Of a stretch of DNA of 64,000 bases, positions 28,294 to 38,960 are shown in pieces. The notes beneath the pieces are model-generated. The model searched no databases and had not been told where the DNA came from. It saw only the letters and a list, made by a program, of their open reading frames with translations. The number at the start of each line of letters is the position of its first letter. The stretch's first letter is position 1. Source of the DNA: Boesenbergia rotunda (Eukaryota > Streptophyta > Magnoliopsida > Zingiberales > Zingiberaceae); NCBI GenBank assembly GCA_024364735.1, contig JAGFNQ010005247.1:223562-287561 (forward strand), in the 5' to 3' direction. The translations under genes and the position numbers were made by a program.

Positions 28294-29317
28294 GTATTGC
28301 CCGACTGTGTGCGCTATTATCCCGCGGCTCAGCCTGCCTGACCGTGTGTGCTTTCCCGCAGCTCGGCTGCTCAGTAAGACGCGTGGCGTCCCACGCTCCC
28401 TGAGTTCTACCCGATCGGGTGCATCAACTCTTGCCTTGCCAGCAAGTTCTAAGCGGACCAGTCTCCGCGGCCCACTTGAGTCAGGGGTTCCGATTGGACG
28501 CGGAGTGAGCCCCCCCCCCGCTCTTGAGAAGTGGCCTGGGTAGATGGTCGAACTCCCATCCCTCATCAAATCACATCCTTCCTCCAGACCAGCCCCTGGC
28601 CCCCTGCAGGGCAATCCCGGCTCCCCGCTCATCCACCCGCCAGGGGGGTGAAATTCTTGAAGTACTAAGGCTTAAGCATTTGGCCAGTTTGGGCGCCTCT
28701 TAAGGCGGGCATAGTCGGAAGATGTGCAACCCAGCAAAATCACCCAGAGCCTGCGGCTCGCCCGGGACATTCCAAATGGTTCGGAATGACGATTGGACCC
28801 TTCCCTCAACACTCGGGTGTTCTCCGTGTCGTAAACCGCCCACCTGTGGCAGAGCTGTCGTTATGCTCGAAGGTGTCGCGGCCCGACTCGGGAGCTACTC
28901 TCTTTTTTCTTTTTCTTCTCCAGATGTTTGCTGGGGGAAGGGCGCGACGAGCCTTCAAGGCAACGGGGGCCGGAGGCAATGGGGGCCGATCCCCGTACAG
29001 GCGAAGTCAGATCGGCCGGGATGATCGCTGTCGCAGTGCCTCCTCTAGTGGCCAACATGGAAGCTAGCCGAGTTTGTAGCTCGGCCTCCTCCAGCCTGAA
29101 GCCTTCCCTCAAGGTCGTAGACCGCAGCAAGGAAGCTATGACAGCAACATGAGTGCAGGCCTAACCGAGTGACATACTAGGTGTATTCATAGGAAGACTT
29201 ACCAACATTGGATAGAGGGGGAGTGGGGCTCGGGCTCAGACCAAAAGCGGATAGAATCCCCTCTTTCAGCAAAAGCTCGCCATGGAAGTACCTGTCTTCT
29301 AATTCGGCGATGACCTC

Positions 29318-30049
29318 CTAGTAGGCGGCGGAAGTGCGATAATGTCGGGGAAGAGTCTCAGCAACAGGAAGTCCCTCAACCCAGGTAGTAGGCCAGCCCG
29401 GGGCAGGGATGGGCCCGATGAAGAAGTACCGTTCTTTCCAGCCCTTGTTTGAAGTGGGCAAGTTCAGGAGAAAGAAAGTTTTGGCTCGGGCTTGGAAGAA
29501 AAAGTCGCCCACCTCTTGCTGTTTAGGGTAAAAGAAGTAATGGAAGTTCTCCGGTACCAGGGGAATCTCGAGAAGTGAGAAAACGATGGCTGAGCCACAT
29601 ATCAGTCGTATGGCGTTGGGGGCTAGTTGAGACAGAGGAATCTGGAAGTAGTTACAGACGGCGGCAATGAAGGGATGGACGGGGAAACGCAGGCCAGCTT
29701 GAAGATGATCCCGAGATAAGGCAATGTAGCCCAAAGGAGCAGAATTTGGATGTTCGTGTGATTTAGGCAGGTGTAGGTGGTGGTCGTCCGGAATCAGGAA
29801 GTCCGATTTCGTTTGAAGCAAATCATGGGCGGTCAGGGTGGTTCTCAAGGTGGCATACCAAGGCCGGGGTAGGGGTGGAGACGAAGAAAAAGAAGCCATG
29901 GGTGAAGTAGGAGGCGAGAAGCTAACCAGGGCGGAGGGGTCGTCGAAGAAAGGCTGGGACAAGGAAGTTGTTGCAACCCTAGCGGCGAGCAAAGCAACGG
30001 AGGACGGCGGATGGTTTCGAATGTAGAATGGGCAAGCAAGGAGGCTCAC
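29318..30049 (-). CDS. Antisense ORF, putative gypsy-type transposon domain protein
   Basis: This 243-residue frame runs opposite to the retrotransposon, between its interior and the 3' LTR. Residues from about 105 match the domain known as 'putative gypsy type transposon' (Transposase_28): GYIALSRDHLQAGLRFPVHP, LAPNAIRLICG, NFHYFFYPK and LPTSNKGWKERYFFIG. Additional ORFs in sense or antisense orientation are known in the Tat lineage of Ty3/gypsy. The stop is a TAG directly after TSAAY. Beyond it the same frame stays open (EVIAELEDRYFHGELLLK) to a GTAAGT donor near 29205, so the TAG may be a premature stop in a longer, spliced ORF. Function unknown. Confidence 0.72.
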   Translation of the reverse strand: MSLLACPFYIRNHPPSSVALLAARVATTSLSQPFFDDPSALVSFSPPTSPMASFSSSPPLPRPWYATLRTTLTAHDLLQTKSDFLIPDDHHLHLPKSHEHPNSAPLGYIALSRDHLQAGLRFPVHPFIAAVCNYFQIPLSQLAPNAIRLICGSAIVFSLLEIPLVPENFHYFFYPKQQEVGDFFFQARAKTFFLLNLPTSNKGWKERYFFIGPIPAPGWPTTWVEGLPVAETLPRHYRTSAAY

Positions 30050-30272
30050 TTATGAGGGTAGGCAAGGAGTGCTAATCGTCCGATGGACGACTGGGGGAAA
30101 TGGGCAGCTCAGCTAAAGCCGTCTGATCAGACTCAGGTATTATTTGGGGTGATAGAATACAGGTGCAGTAGAATATCCCCAATCGATGACCGCCAGTCCC
30201 TCAGATGGGCGCGCCAGGCTTGGACCAGATTTAGGGTCAGTCAGTCGGACTGCGTACCTCCTTCGACTAGAC

Positions 30273-30288
30273 TTGAGGGAGATGCTTA
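30273..30288 (+). promoter_or_regulatory. Polypurine tract candidate
   Basis: TTGAGGGAGATGCTTA directly precedes the 3' LTR. Its purine content is moderate, so the assignment is mainly by position. Confidence 0.5.
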
Positions 30289-31431
30289 TGATCCCGGGCC
30301 AGCTTACGTAGTCTGGCCCGGTAGCCTGGCGCTCAGTCAGAAGGGAGGTGGCCAGTGATTGGGACGACCCCTCGGAGGAGGAGGTCCGTGGGCTCAGGCC
30401 CCTGGGTTTCCGTGTCAAGGTTCACATAGTCCCGCAAGGGCCCTCTCTTGATATAGATGGGTGGCAACTTGTTCAGCCTTGGTTCCTCGCCTACGCGTGG
30501 TAGGCCCACGCTATGGAGATAAGTCCGAGCCACAGAAGACGTTACTAAGTGCCCCAGTCGGCACCCTCCTAGGCCCTCAGCCGGCCTCGTTACTAAGTGC
30601 CCCAGTCGGCACCCTCCTAGGCCCTCAGCCGGCCTCGTTACTAAGTGCCCCAGGCGGCACCCTCCTAGGCCCTCAGCCGGCCTCGTTACTAAGTGCCTCA
30701 GGCGGCACCCTCCTAGGCCCTCAGCCGGCCTCGTTACTAAGTGCCTCAGTCGGCACCCTCCTAGGCCCTCAACCGGCCTCGTTACTAAGTGCACCAGTCG
30801 GCACCCTCCTAGGCCCTCAGTCGGCCTCATCACTCAGCGCCCCAGCAGGCGCCACCACTCCCTGACACCGGACTACCCGAAGATGTACGGGGTCAGCGCA
30901 GGACCTCGGTCGTCTTGACTCCCGGTGGAGGGTATCCTGCCGAGGTATTAATATGCCTGCCACATCTTGTCTCCCGTACCTCGACCACATGCCGTGGTGT
31001 CAGGCCGAGCGGCGTCCAGCAACGCCAACTCTTAAGTTGACAGAGCCACTTTCCTCAACACAGCATGAGCCACTTTACCCTGCCACACCTGTCATTCCTG
31101 GACATACCTTGCTTTGTCCTCGCTACGTGACAGCATGTGGCAGATGAGGCAGAACCTGTCAGCTTCCCCGGCTACTTATGTCTTTCACTCCGTATTTCCC
31201 AGGTACGCGCAATAGTGCAATTTCACTACTGTTCTATTACTTTCTATCGCCACCGTCGTGTACTGACTTGACCGTCGGAGTGCCTGGCCGGGGACTTTTC
31301 CCGGCGGGTTCTAACGGTCTCTGTTTTGCAGATTGGGAGCGACCCAGCTCGCCTCGCCACTTCAGCGACCTCGTCCCTCTCGGAGACTCGTCCAGTTGGA
31401 GGGGCGTCTGACTCACTTCGCGACAGGATCA
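30289..31431 (+). repeat. 3' LTR (1143 bp)
   Basis: Direct repeat of 26928-28023 with one additional 48-bp unit, which accounts for the 47-bp length difference almost exactly. Confidence 0.92.
30541..30828 (+). repeat. 48-bp tandem repeat in 3' LTR, six units
   Basis: Units begin at 30541, 30589, 30637, 30685, 30733 and 30781. They are of the same type as in the 5' LTR, one unit more. Confidence 0.95.
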
Positions 31432-31517
31432 ATATATATATCTGAAGATAAAATAAATTTAAAATTTGTAATAATTGACCCATTAATTCAAGGTTCATTA
31501 ACCATCCATTAAAATTT

Positions 31518-31771
31518 GAATAATGATTGGGAGAGTGAAAATAGGAGAGTGAAAACCATAGTGAATGACGTGGCACCTTGCATGCACGATCTTCGACGGG
31601 TTCACCGTGCCCCCTAGGGTATAGTTTGATTCGGGGGGGCGGCCAAAGGCCGCCGATGATGTCCAAGCGATAATCGGACGTGTGCATGTAAAGTGCCACG
31701 TCATGCCATATTATGTCATATCATTTATTATGATTTTCACTCTCTCATTTTCACTCTCCTTATCATTGCTC
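31518..31771 (+). mobile_element. Mutator-like MITE, 254 bp, 9-bp target duplication
   Basis: A perfect 9-bp direct repeat, ttaaaattt, flanks it at 31509-31517 and 31772-31780. The long inverted ends (GAATAATGATTGGGAGAGTG and GAGCAATGATAAGGAGAGTG, read inward) continue for about 60 bp to GACGTGGCA. The centre holds GGGTATAGTTTGATTCGGG and the hairpin GGCGGCCAAAGGCCGCC. The 9-bp duplication and long ends fit a Mutator-type origin. Confidence 0.8.
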
Positions 31772-32035
31772 TTAAAATTTATCTGTTAATATATGAAAAT
31801 TATGATTAGATTTTCTGATGCATGACAATTGACAAACTGAGACGATGTTTATCAATGCACCATTGGTTTGGGAAAAAAAAATTATTTTTAAGATAAGTTA
31901 TGGGAACATTATCTCTAATAAAAAAATAGAGTAAATGGCTAAAATTAAAAAGAACCCCAATTGTGTTATTAAAATAGCATCCTTCGGTCTATTTTTATTT
32001 CTAAAATATTTTTATTTAATTTGTTAATAAATATA

Positions 32036-32410
32036 AAAGTAATGATACGTACAGTGAAAGTGAATGTCTCAGTGAAAACTTTGACCGTCAATCGACGATA
32101 CGTCCAATGTCCGATCGTCGATCGGACACTACCAGCAGCCTTCGGCCGCCGCCCCGAACCAAACTATATCCTAGGGGGCATGGTGAACCCGTCGGAAATC
32201 GCCACAATTGCGATCTCGCATCATTGACCGTCGATTTCGATGTGTTCACCGTTGTCGGCGATCCTGACGAGTTCACCGTCCTCTCAAGGTATAGTTTGAT
32301 TCGGGACGACAATCAGAGACCGCCGATGGTATCCGATCGACAATCGAACATGTACACATTAATTATACGTCATTCATTATAATTTTTACTCTCCCAAATT
32401 TACTCTTCAA
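32036..32410. mobile_element. Chimeric MITE with two copies of the core
   Basis: The core appears twice in opposite orientations: the reverse form with CCGAACCAAACTATATCC near 32155 and the forward form GGTATAGTTTGATTCGGG near 32290. Ends with ACTCTCC and TTACTCTTC-like words resemble the copy at 31518 but are decayed. Boundaries are approximate. Confidence 0.5.
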
Positions 32411-32999
32411 ACCTAAATATAAAGGGTGCTCTTTGACCATCTCAATTAAAGAACATCTTTCTTAATTTTTGTTCAATAAAAAACAACATATTTTTCTCAA
32501 TATAAATTATTACTTTTTTATAATTTAAATATCTAGACTTGGACTTTGCTCGACTAATTTTAAAAGTAAATATTTTATAAAAGTATAATTTATATATACT
32601 TAAAAATTAATCTTTAAAATATTCATTTCACGTAGAATTTAAATATAATTCTTTTATTGTTCATAACATGACAGGGGCATTAGCATTGTTAATTTTTAGA
32701 ATTTTGCATATATATATATTTTTAAAAATAGATCAAGTCAATGTTATCTTTTGGGATAAGTAGAGTTATTAGGTTCATAAATCTTGAGTTTATGTTGAAA
32801 TTTATTTTTTTCTATCAATTTTTTTATTAATTTAGATATCTAATTTTTTAAATTGATTGATTTTAAAAATATTCAATCTAATATCATAGAAATTTTTGAT
32901 AGATCATTCAAATGAAATTGAAATCCTCCTAGTTCAAAGTTCCTTTTACTTTTGAACTATAATAAAGAGCATGAATTTATACTTTGAAATTTAACGTAA
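32411..32999. other. AT-rich intergenic DNA, nothing recognised
   Basis: No open frame of interest, terminal repeat or known motif was seen. Confidence 0.5.
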
Positions 33000-33190
33000 A
33001 TAACATAGTACCTTTTATGTACATGTCTGATTATCGTCTGGACACTATGACGACTTTCGATCGTCGTCCCAGACTAAACTATAATTTAGGAGCATGATGA
33101 ATCTATTGAAAATTATTATAATTAAAATATTATATCATTCATATTAATTTTTATATTATAAATTTATATTTTTTATTATTTTTATTTAAT
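33000..33190 (-). mobile_element. Decayed MITE copy of the TATAGTTT-core family
   Basis: ATGTACATGTCTGATTATCG, GATCGTCGTCCCAGACTAAA and CTATAATTTAGG match the reverse form of the core found at 50762-51008. The ends are too decayed to define. Confidence 0.45.
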
Positions 33191-33594
33191 TTTTATCATC
33201 GCACCGTCCACCCGAGAAAGAGACGTGACCAAGTGCAAGGAATAAATTATGCAGGACATTGATTAAGTTGGAAGATTTGTTGGCATGCCAAGAGAGTGGG
33301 AATGGATTGGTTGGGACGATTTAAAAGTTTGACACGTTCCAACTCTCAACTCCATCCTTTACCTAATTTATATTTCAAGACCGGTACATTTGCCTACAAA
33401 TCATAATATCGGGTAATTCGTCTATTAAATAGATAAAAACAGTTAGGCTCAGTTTACTTAATGTAGTAAAAACAAAGGCTATCAGTCCGTCCTCAACATC
33501 TCCGTCAATCTATCTCAGAATTAACATCAAAAAGATAAATTATAGAATTATTAATTCAAATATTGTAACTAACATATGAGGGGGACGAACATAC

Positions 33595-34540
33595 TGATTT
33601 TATCAAGATTTAACTTCCAAACTTCAAGATATCAACACTCAAACACAAACCATTATGCTCAATTTACTCGGACATAGATGAGTGAGAAAGAGAAAGAAAT
33701 TCATGAGAAAGAAAGAAGAAGACAAAATAGAAGAGAAACTTGAGAAGAAAAAGAAGGCACTGCACGTCACTCGCACTCTTAAGCGGTCGTGCTCGTGCCC
33801 ACGCATATTAGCGGTAGTGTTTTCGCACATGGTCGTGGTTGTGTCTATGCTCGCTAGGGGTGTCAATTTGGGTGGGTCGGGTCGGATTTGGGTTGGATTG
33901 GAATTTTTTTTTAACTCCTAACCTGAACCCGACCCGAATCCGATTTCAATCCGAAATGCTCAAACCCGAACCCGAACCCGACCAACCCGAACCCTACCCG
34001 AAAAATCGATTCAAAATGTCTTTTTTCACTATTTTTCCTATAATTCTTCGTTTTTATCTCAATACTTCATTATGATCATACTAATATTGATATTAATATA
34101 CATAAAAATATCTTAATTTTCAAAATAAAATTTGATTTAACCTCAAAAAATCCACCCAACATTAAAATCGGGTCAACCCGAACCCGACCCGAAAATTTTC
34201 AACCCGAAACCCTCCATCCCGAACTCGAAAAATTTCAACTCGAATCCGATTTTTTTCAAATCAATTCGGATTTGGTCTTCGAGCCGTGTTAATTTTTGAC
34301 ATCCCTAATGCTCGTGCCTACTAGCGGTCGTGCTCGTGAACATGAGTGGCAAGCTGTCATGTGTGCCTGCGAGGGGAGGTTGCCACTCATGAGTGCCCGC
34401 GAGGGGATGCTTGTCGCTCGTGTTTGCGAGGTTGAGAACAAAGAGGATGCTAGAGACGCGATGTGAAGGAAAGTGTTCCGTTCGATTTTATGGATAAAAG
34501 TTTGATTAAAAAATCTATTGTTGGATGAATTCATAAATCG
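33595..34540 (+). repeat. Dispersed repeat family R1, copy 1
   Basis: The stretch from TATGCTCAATTTACTCGGAC (33654) through GAGAAAGAGAAAGAAATTCATGAGA and the TGCTCGTG-rich segment to GAGGTTGAGAA (near 34425) has a colinear counterpart at 43975-44740. Copy 1 is interrupted by a hAT-like MITE (33855-34307). The family type is unknown; no coding motif or terminal repeat was identified. Confidence 0.6.
33855..34307. mobile_element. hAT-like MITE, 453 bp
   Basis: Ends are TAGGGGTGTCAATTT and, read inward on the right, TAGGGATGTCAAAAATTAA. The flanks atgctcgc (33847-33854) and atgctcgt (34308-34315) form an 8-bp target duplication with one mismatch. The interior is rich in CGGGT/ACCCG words (AACCCGAACCCGAACCC). 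It sits inside repeat R1. A decayed, inverted relative is at 54237-54700. Confidence 0.8.
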
Positions 34541-35213
34541 ATGCTTTTATTTTTTTATGCCAAATAAACATGGAAAAAGATATATAATCAGAAGATTTGA
34601 ATCATATTTATTATTTCATAGAGTGCCTTATCATTGTACCACCCTTATGAAATATTAACAACTTTCTAAAATGACATATTTGTAAAATTATATTTACCAA
34701 ATGACATATCATAATTTGAGTTTTAACAAATGGCGCTGATAAATTTTTATTATTTCCTTTCTACCTCTCCTGCCAGCATCCCTTTTTCAGACTCTATTTT
34801 CCAAAGCATTCAAACCATTTTTTATTAGTTTTTATTTAAAAATAAAATGTTAGGGTTAGTATGATGATTGAGTCAAAATATTTTCATTCTCCTATTTTCC
34901 CTTCTCTCTCTCAGCGCGGACAATTCTTTGTTTATCCCTCCTTCCTATCCAAACCCTACGCAAGTCTCTGCGTTTGTTCCTAAGGAGGCGTTAAGGGTTT
35001 CTGTGAAAATTCACACACTGATCGGCTATCTCCAGTGAAGCGTTTAAGGTTTCCACCAATACTCTCCTTTCATAATGGCGGATCAAAGTGTTGAGGGTGT
35101 TTCATGCTCTTCTTTACGATTATCCACTAGGGTATAATATCATCGACGTGTTTACCTTTTTAGAGAACTCATCACAGCTGATTAGATCAAAACAGTAATG
35201 TTGCTAGTTATAT
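34541..35213 (+). other. Mutator-type fragment candidate left of the foldback element
   Basis: From about 34655 the DNA contains ATATTTACCAAATGACATATC and AACAAATGGCGC, words resembling the ends of the foldback element to the right. A CT-rich leader and an ATG at 35075 follow, opening a short frame (MADQSVEGVSCSS). It may be the 5' end of an element or gene into which the foldback inserted. No domain is visible. Confidence 0.3.
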
Positions 35214-36187
35214 TTAGAAAAACGGCAATTTACCAAAGGGCGTACCCAAGAATATGTATTTACCAAACGGTGTCCTATGGTTTCATTTTCACCAAATGGC
35301 ACACTTAATAATAGTGAACATCCTCTTATACCCCTCCTGTTATCTACTGGCTTTCTCCTTCTCTCTCTCAGTAACAAATTTCGAGATATCTGCAAATACT
35401 TTTTCAGACTTTTATTTTAAAATAATATATTATTTAATCGGCGCTGAAAACGTTGTAAGATAAACATCAAAAAAATATTTCAGTTTACAAATATCTCATC
35501 CTCCAACGTGATTTAAAAATATAAATATATAATTTTTATATTTGATTAATAGAAATTAATATATTAAATAATATTTAATATATATAAAAAATATTTATAA
35601 ATATATTAATAATATTTAATAAATATATGAATATGGCTCTTTATTAATAAATATATTTAATATATTAATATATTAATAAATATACTCATATATAAAAAAA
35701 ATTTGAAAAAAAACGTTGGCTGAAAATTAAAAAAAAAGAGCGTGTATTGATTTCAGGCCCAGCGTGGGCATGAAATTTTTTATTTCAGGCCCAAGTTAGG
35801 CCTGAAAAATTATGATTTAGGTTCGACGTGGACTCAAAATTTTTTTCTATTTTAAAAATATATTAATATATAAAAAAACTTATCAAAACACTTAATTTCA
35901 GATTCAAACACAGGGCCTAAAGTCATCCCAAGATGGTCTGAAGTCAAATATCTTCAGATCCTATAAATAATTAATTTAATAAATAATAATTAAATATAAA
36001 AAATATTTTTAAAATTGAAAAATTTTCAGTACCCCGGGCCTGAAGTCATCAGACTTTAGGGCCTCCACAGTTGATATAAAAAAATATAAAAAAAAATTTA
36101 TAAAAATGTTTAATATATAATTACATATTATATAGGAGTGGTTTAGGTATATCAGTGAGTTTGGGTGCCGAAACATCTAATAGGAGT

Positions 36188-37378
36188 GGTCTAGGAGATG
36201 AGATTTTGGGTGCCGAAACCTCTAATCTTGCTGTATCATCAATGCTATAGGAGTGGTTTAGGTATATCGGTGAGTTTTGAGCAAAACTCACTGATGGACC
36301 TACCATATTTGGAATTCTGAAAACTCTATATCAGTAGACAGGGTTGAGCTAGGAGATGAGATTTTGGGTGCCGAAACCTCTAATCTTGCTGTATCACCAA
36401 TGCTATAGGAGTGGTTTAGGTCCATCAGTGAGTTTTGAGTAAAACTCACTGATGGACCTACCATATTTGGAATTCTGAAAATCCTATATCAGTAGACAGA
36501 GTTGAGCTAGGAGATGAGATTTTGGGTGTCGAAACCTCTAATCTTGTTGTATCACCAATGCTATAGGAGTGGTTTAGGTATATCAGTGAGTTTTGAGCAA
36601 AACTCATTGATGGACCTACCATATTTGGAATTCTGAAAACCCTATATCAGTAGACAGAGTTGAGCTAGGAGATGAGATTTTGGGTGCCGAAACCTCTAAT
36701 CTTGCTGTATCACCAATGCTATAGGAGTGGTTTAGGTATATCAGTGAGTTTTGAGCAAAACTCACTGATGGACCTACCATATTTGGAATTCTGAAAACTC
36801 TATATCAGTAGACAGGGTTGAGCTAGGAGATGAGATTTTGGGTGCCGAAACCTCTAATCTTGCTGTATCACTAATGTTATAGGAGTGGTTTAGGTATATC
36901 AGTGAGTTTTGAGCAAAACTCACTGATGGACCTACCATATTTGGAATTCTGAAAACCCTATATCAGTAGACAGAGTTGAGCTAGGAGATGAGATTTTGGG
37001 TGCCGAAACCTCTAATCTTGTTGTATCACCAATGCTATAGGAGTGGTTTAGGTATATCAGTGAGTTTTGAGCAAAACTCACTGATGGACCTACCATATTT
37101 GAAATTCTAAAAACCATATATCAGTAGACAGGGTTGAGCTAGGAGATGAGATTTTGGGTGCCGAAACCTCTAATATTGCTGTATCACCAATGCTATAGGA
37201 GTGGTTTTGGTATATCAGTGAGTTAACTCACTGATGGACCTACCATATTTGGAATTCTAAAAACTCTATATCAGTAGACAGGGTTGAGCTAAGAGATGAG
37301 ATTTTGGGTGCCGAAACCTCTAATCTTGCTGTATCACCAATACTATAGGAGTGGTTAAGGTCCATCAGTGAGTTTTAC
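36188..37378 (-). repeat. 158-bp tandem units, left arm of foldback (seven units)
   Basis: The landmark GAGCTAGGAGATGAGATT occurs at 36346, 36504, 36662, 36820, 36978, 37136 and 37286, 158 bp apart except the last (150, a short deletion at its TCAGTGAG hairpin). A partial unit is at 36188. Every unit holds its own short inverted repeat, TCAGTGAGTTTTGAGCAAAA followed by CTCACTGA. Frames of about 61 codons across the units are a repeat product. Confidence 0.95.
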
Positions 37379-38960
37379 TCAAAACTCACTGATGGACCTA
37401 AACCACTCCTATAGCATTGGTGATACAGCAAGATTAGAGGTTTCGGCACCCAAAATCTCATCTCCTAGCTCAACCCTGTCTACTGATATAGAGTTTTCAG
37501 AATTCCAAATATGGTAGGTCCATCAGTGAGTTTTGCTCAAAACTCACTGATATACCTAAACCACTCCTATAGCATTGGTGATACAGCAAGATTAGAGGTT
37601 TCGGCACCCAAAATCTCATCTCCTAGCTCAACTCTGTCTACTGATATAGGGTTTTCAGAATTCCAAATATGGTAGGTCCATCAATGAGTTTTGCTCAAAA
37701 CTCACTGATATACCTAAACCACTCCTATAGCATTGGTGATACAGCAAGATTAGAGGTTTCGACACCCAAAATCTCATCTCCTAGCTCAACTCTGTCTACT
37801 GATATAGGATTTTCAGAATTCCAAATATGGTAGGTCCATCAGTGAGTTTTACTCAAAACTCACTGATGGACCTAAACCACTCCTATAGCATTGGTGATAC
37901 AGCAAGATTAGAGGTTTCGGCACCCAAAATCTCATCTCCTAGCACAACCCTGTCTACTGATATAGAGTTTTCAGAATTCCAAATATGGTAGGTCCATCAG
38001 TGAGTTTTGCTCAAAACTCACCGATATACCTAAACCACTCCTATAGCATTGATGATACAGCAAGATTAGAGGTTTCGGCACCCAAAATCTCATCTCCTAG
38101 CTCAACTCTGTCTACTGATATAGGGTTTTCAGAATTCCAAATATGGTAGGTCCATCAGTGAGTTTTGCTCAAAACTCACTGATATACCTAAACCACTCCT
38201 ATAACATTAGTGATACAGCAAGATTAGAGGTTTCGGCACCCAAAATCTCATCTCCTAGCTCAACCCTGTCTACTGATATATGGTTTTCAGAATTCCAAAT
38301 ATGGTAGGTCCATCAGTGAGTTTTGCTCAAAACTCACTGCTATACCTAAACCACTCCTATAGCATTGGTGATACAGCAAGATTAGAGGTTTCGGCACCCA
38401 AAATCTCATCTCCTAGCTCAACTCTGTCTACTGATATAGGGTTTTCAGAATTCCAAATATGGTAGGTCCATCAATGAGTTTTGCTCAAAACTCACTGATA
38501 TACCTAAACCACTCCTATAGCATTGGTGATACAGCAAGATTAGAGGTTTCGACACCCAAAATCTCATCTCCTAGCTCAACTCTGTCTACTGATATAGGAT
38601 TTTCAGAATTCCAAATATGGTAGGTCCATCAGTGAGTTTTGCTCAAAACTCACTGATATACCTAAACCACTCCTATAACATTGGTGATACAGCAAGATTA
38701 GATGTTTCGGCACCCAAAATCTCGTCTCTTAGCTCAACCCTGTCTACTGATATAGAGTTTTCAGAATTCCAAATTTGATAGGTCCATCAGTGAGTTTTGC
38801 TCAAAACTCACTGATATACCTAAACCACTCCTATAACATTGGTGATACAGCAAGATTAGATGTTTCGGCACCCAAAATCTCATCTCCTAGACCACTCCTA
38901 TTAGATGTTTCGGCACCCAAACTCACTGATATACCTAAACCACTCCTATATAATATGTAA
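37379..38960 (+). repeat. 158-bp tandem units, right arm of foldback (nine units)
   Basis: The complement of the left-arm landmark ends at 37471, 37629, 37787, 37945, 38103, 38261, 38419, 38577 and 38735, each exactly 158 bp apart, with a partial unit at about 38890. Two adjacent variant units (CATCAATGAG, then GACACCCAAAATC) occur at 37629/37787 and again at 38419/38577, 790 bp (five units) away, indicating a block duplication. Confidence 0.95.

Noticed and set aside
36121..38960. CRISPR-like array or conserved 61-codon proteins
   Set aside because: The units are contiguous 158-bp repeats without unique spacers, in a eukaryotic foldback element. The short frames merely recur with the unit.
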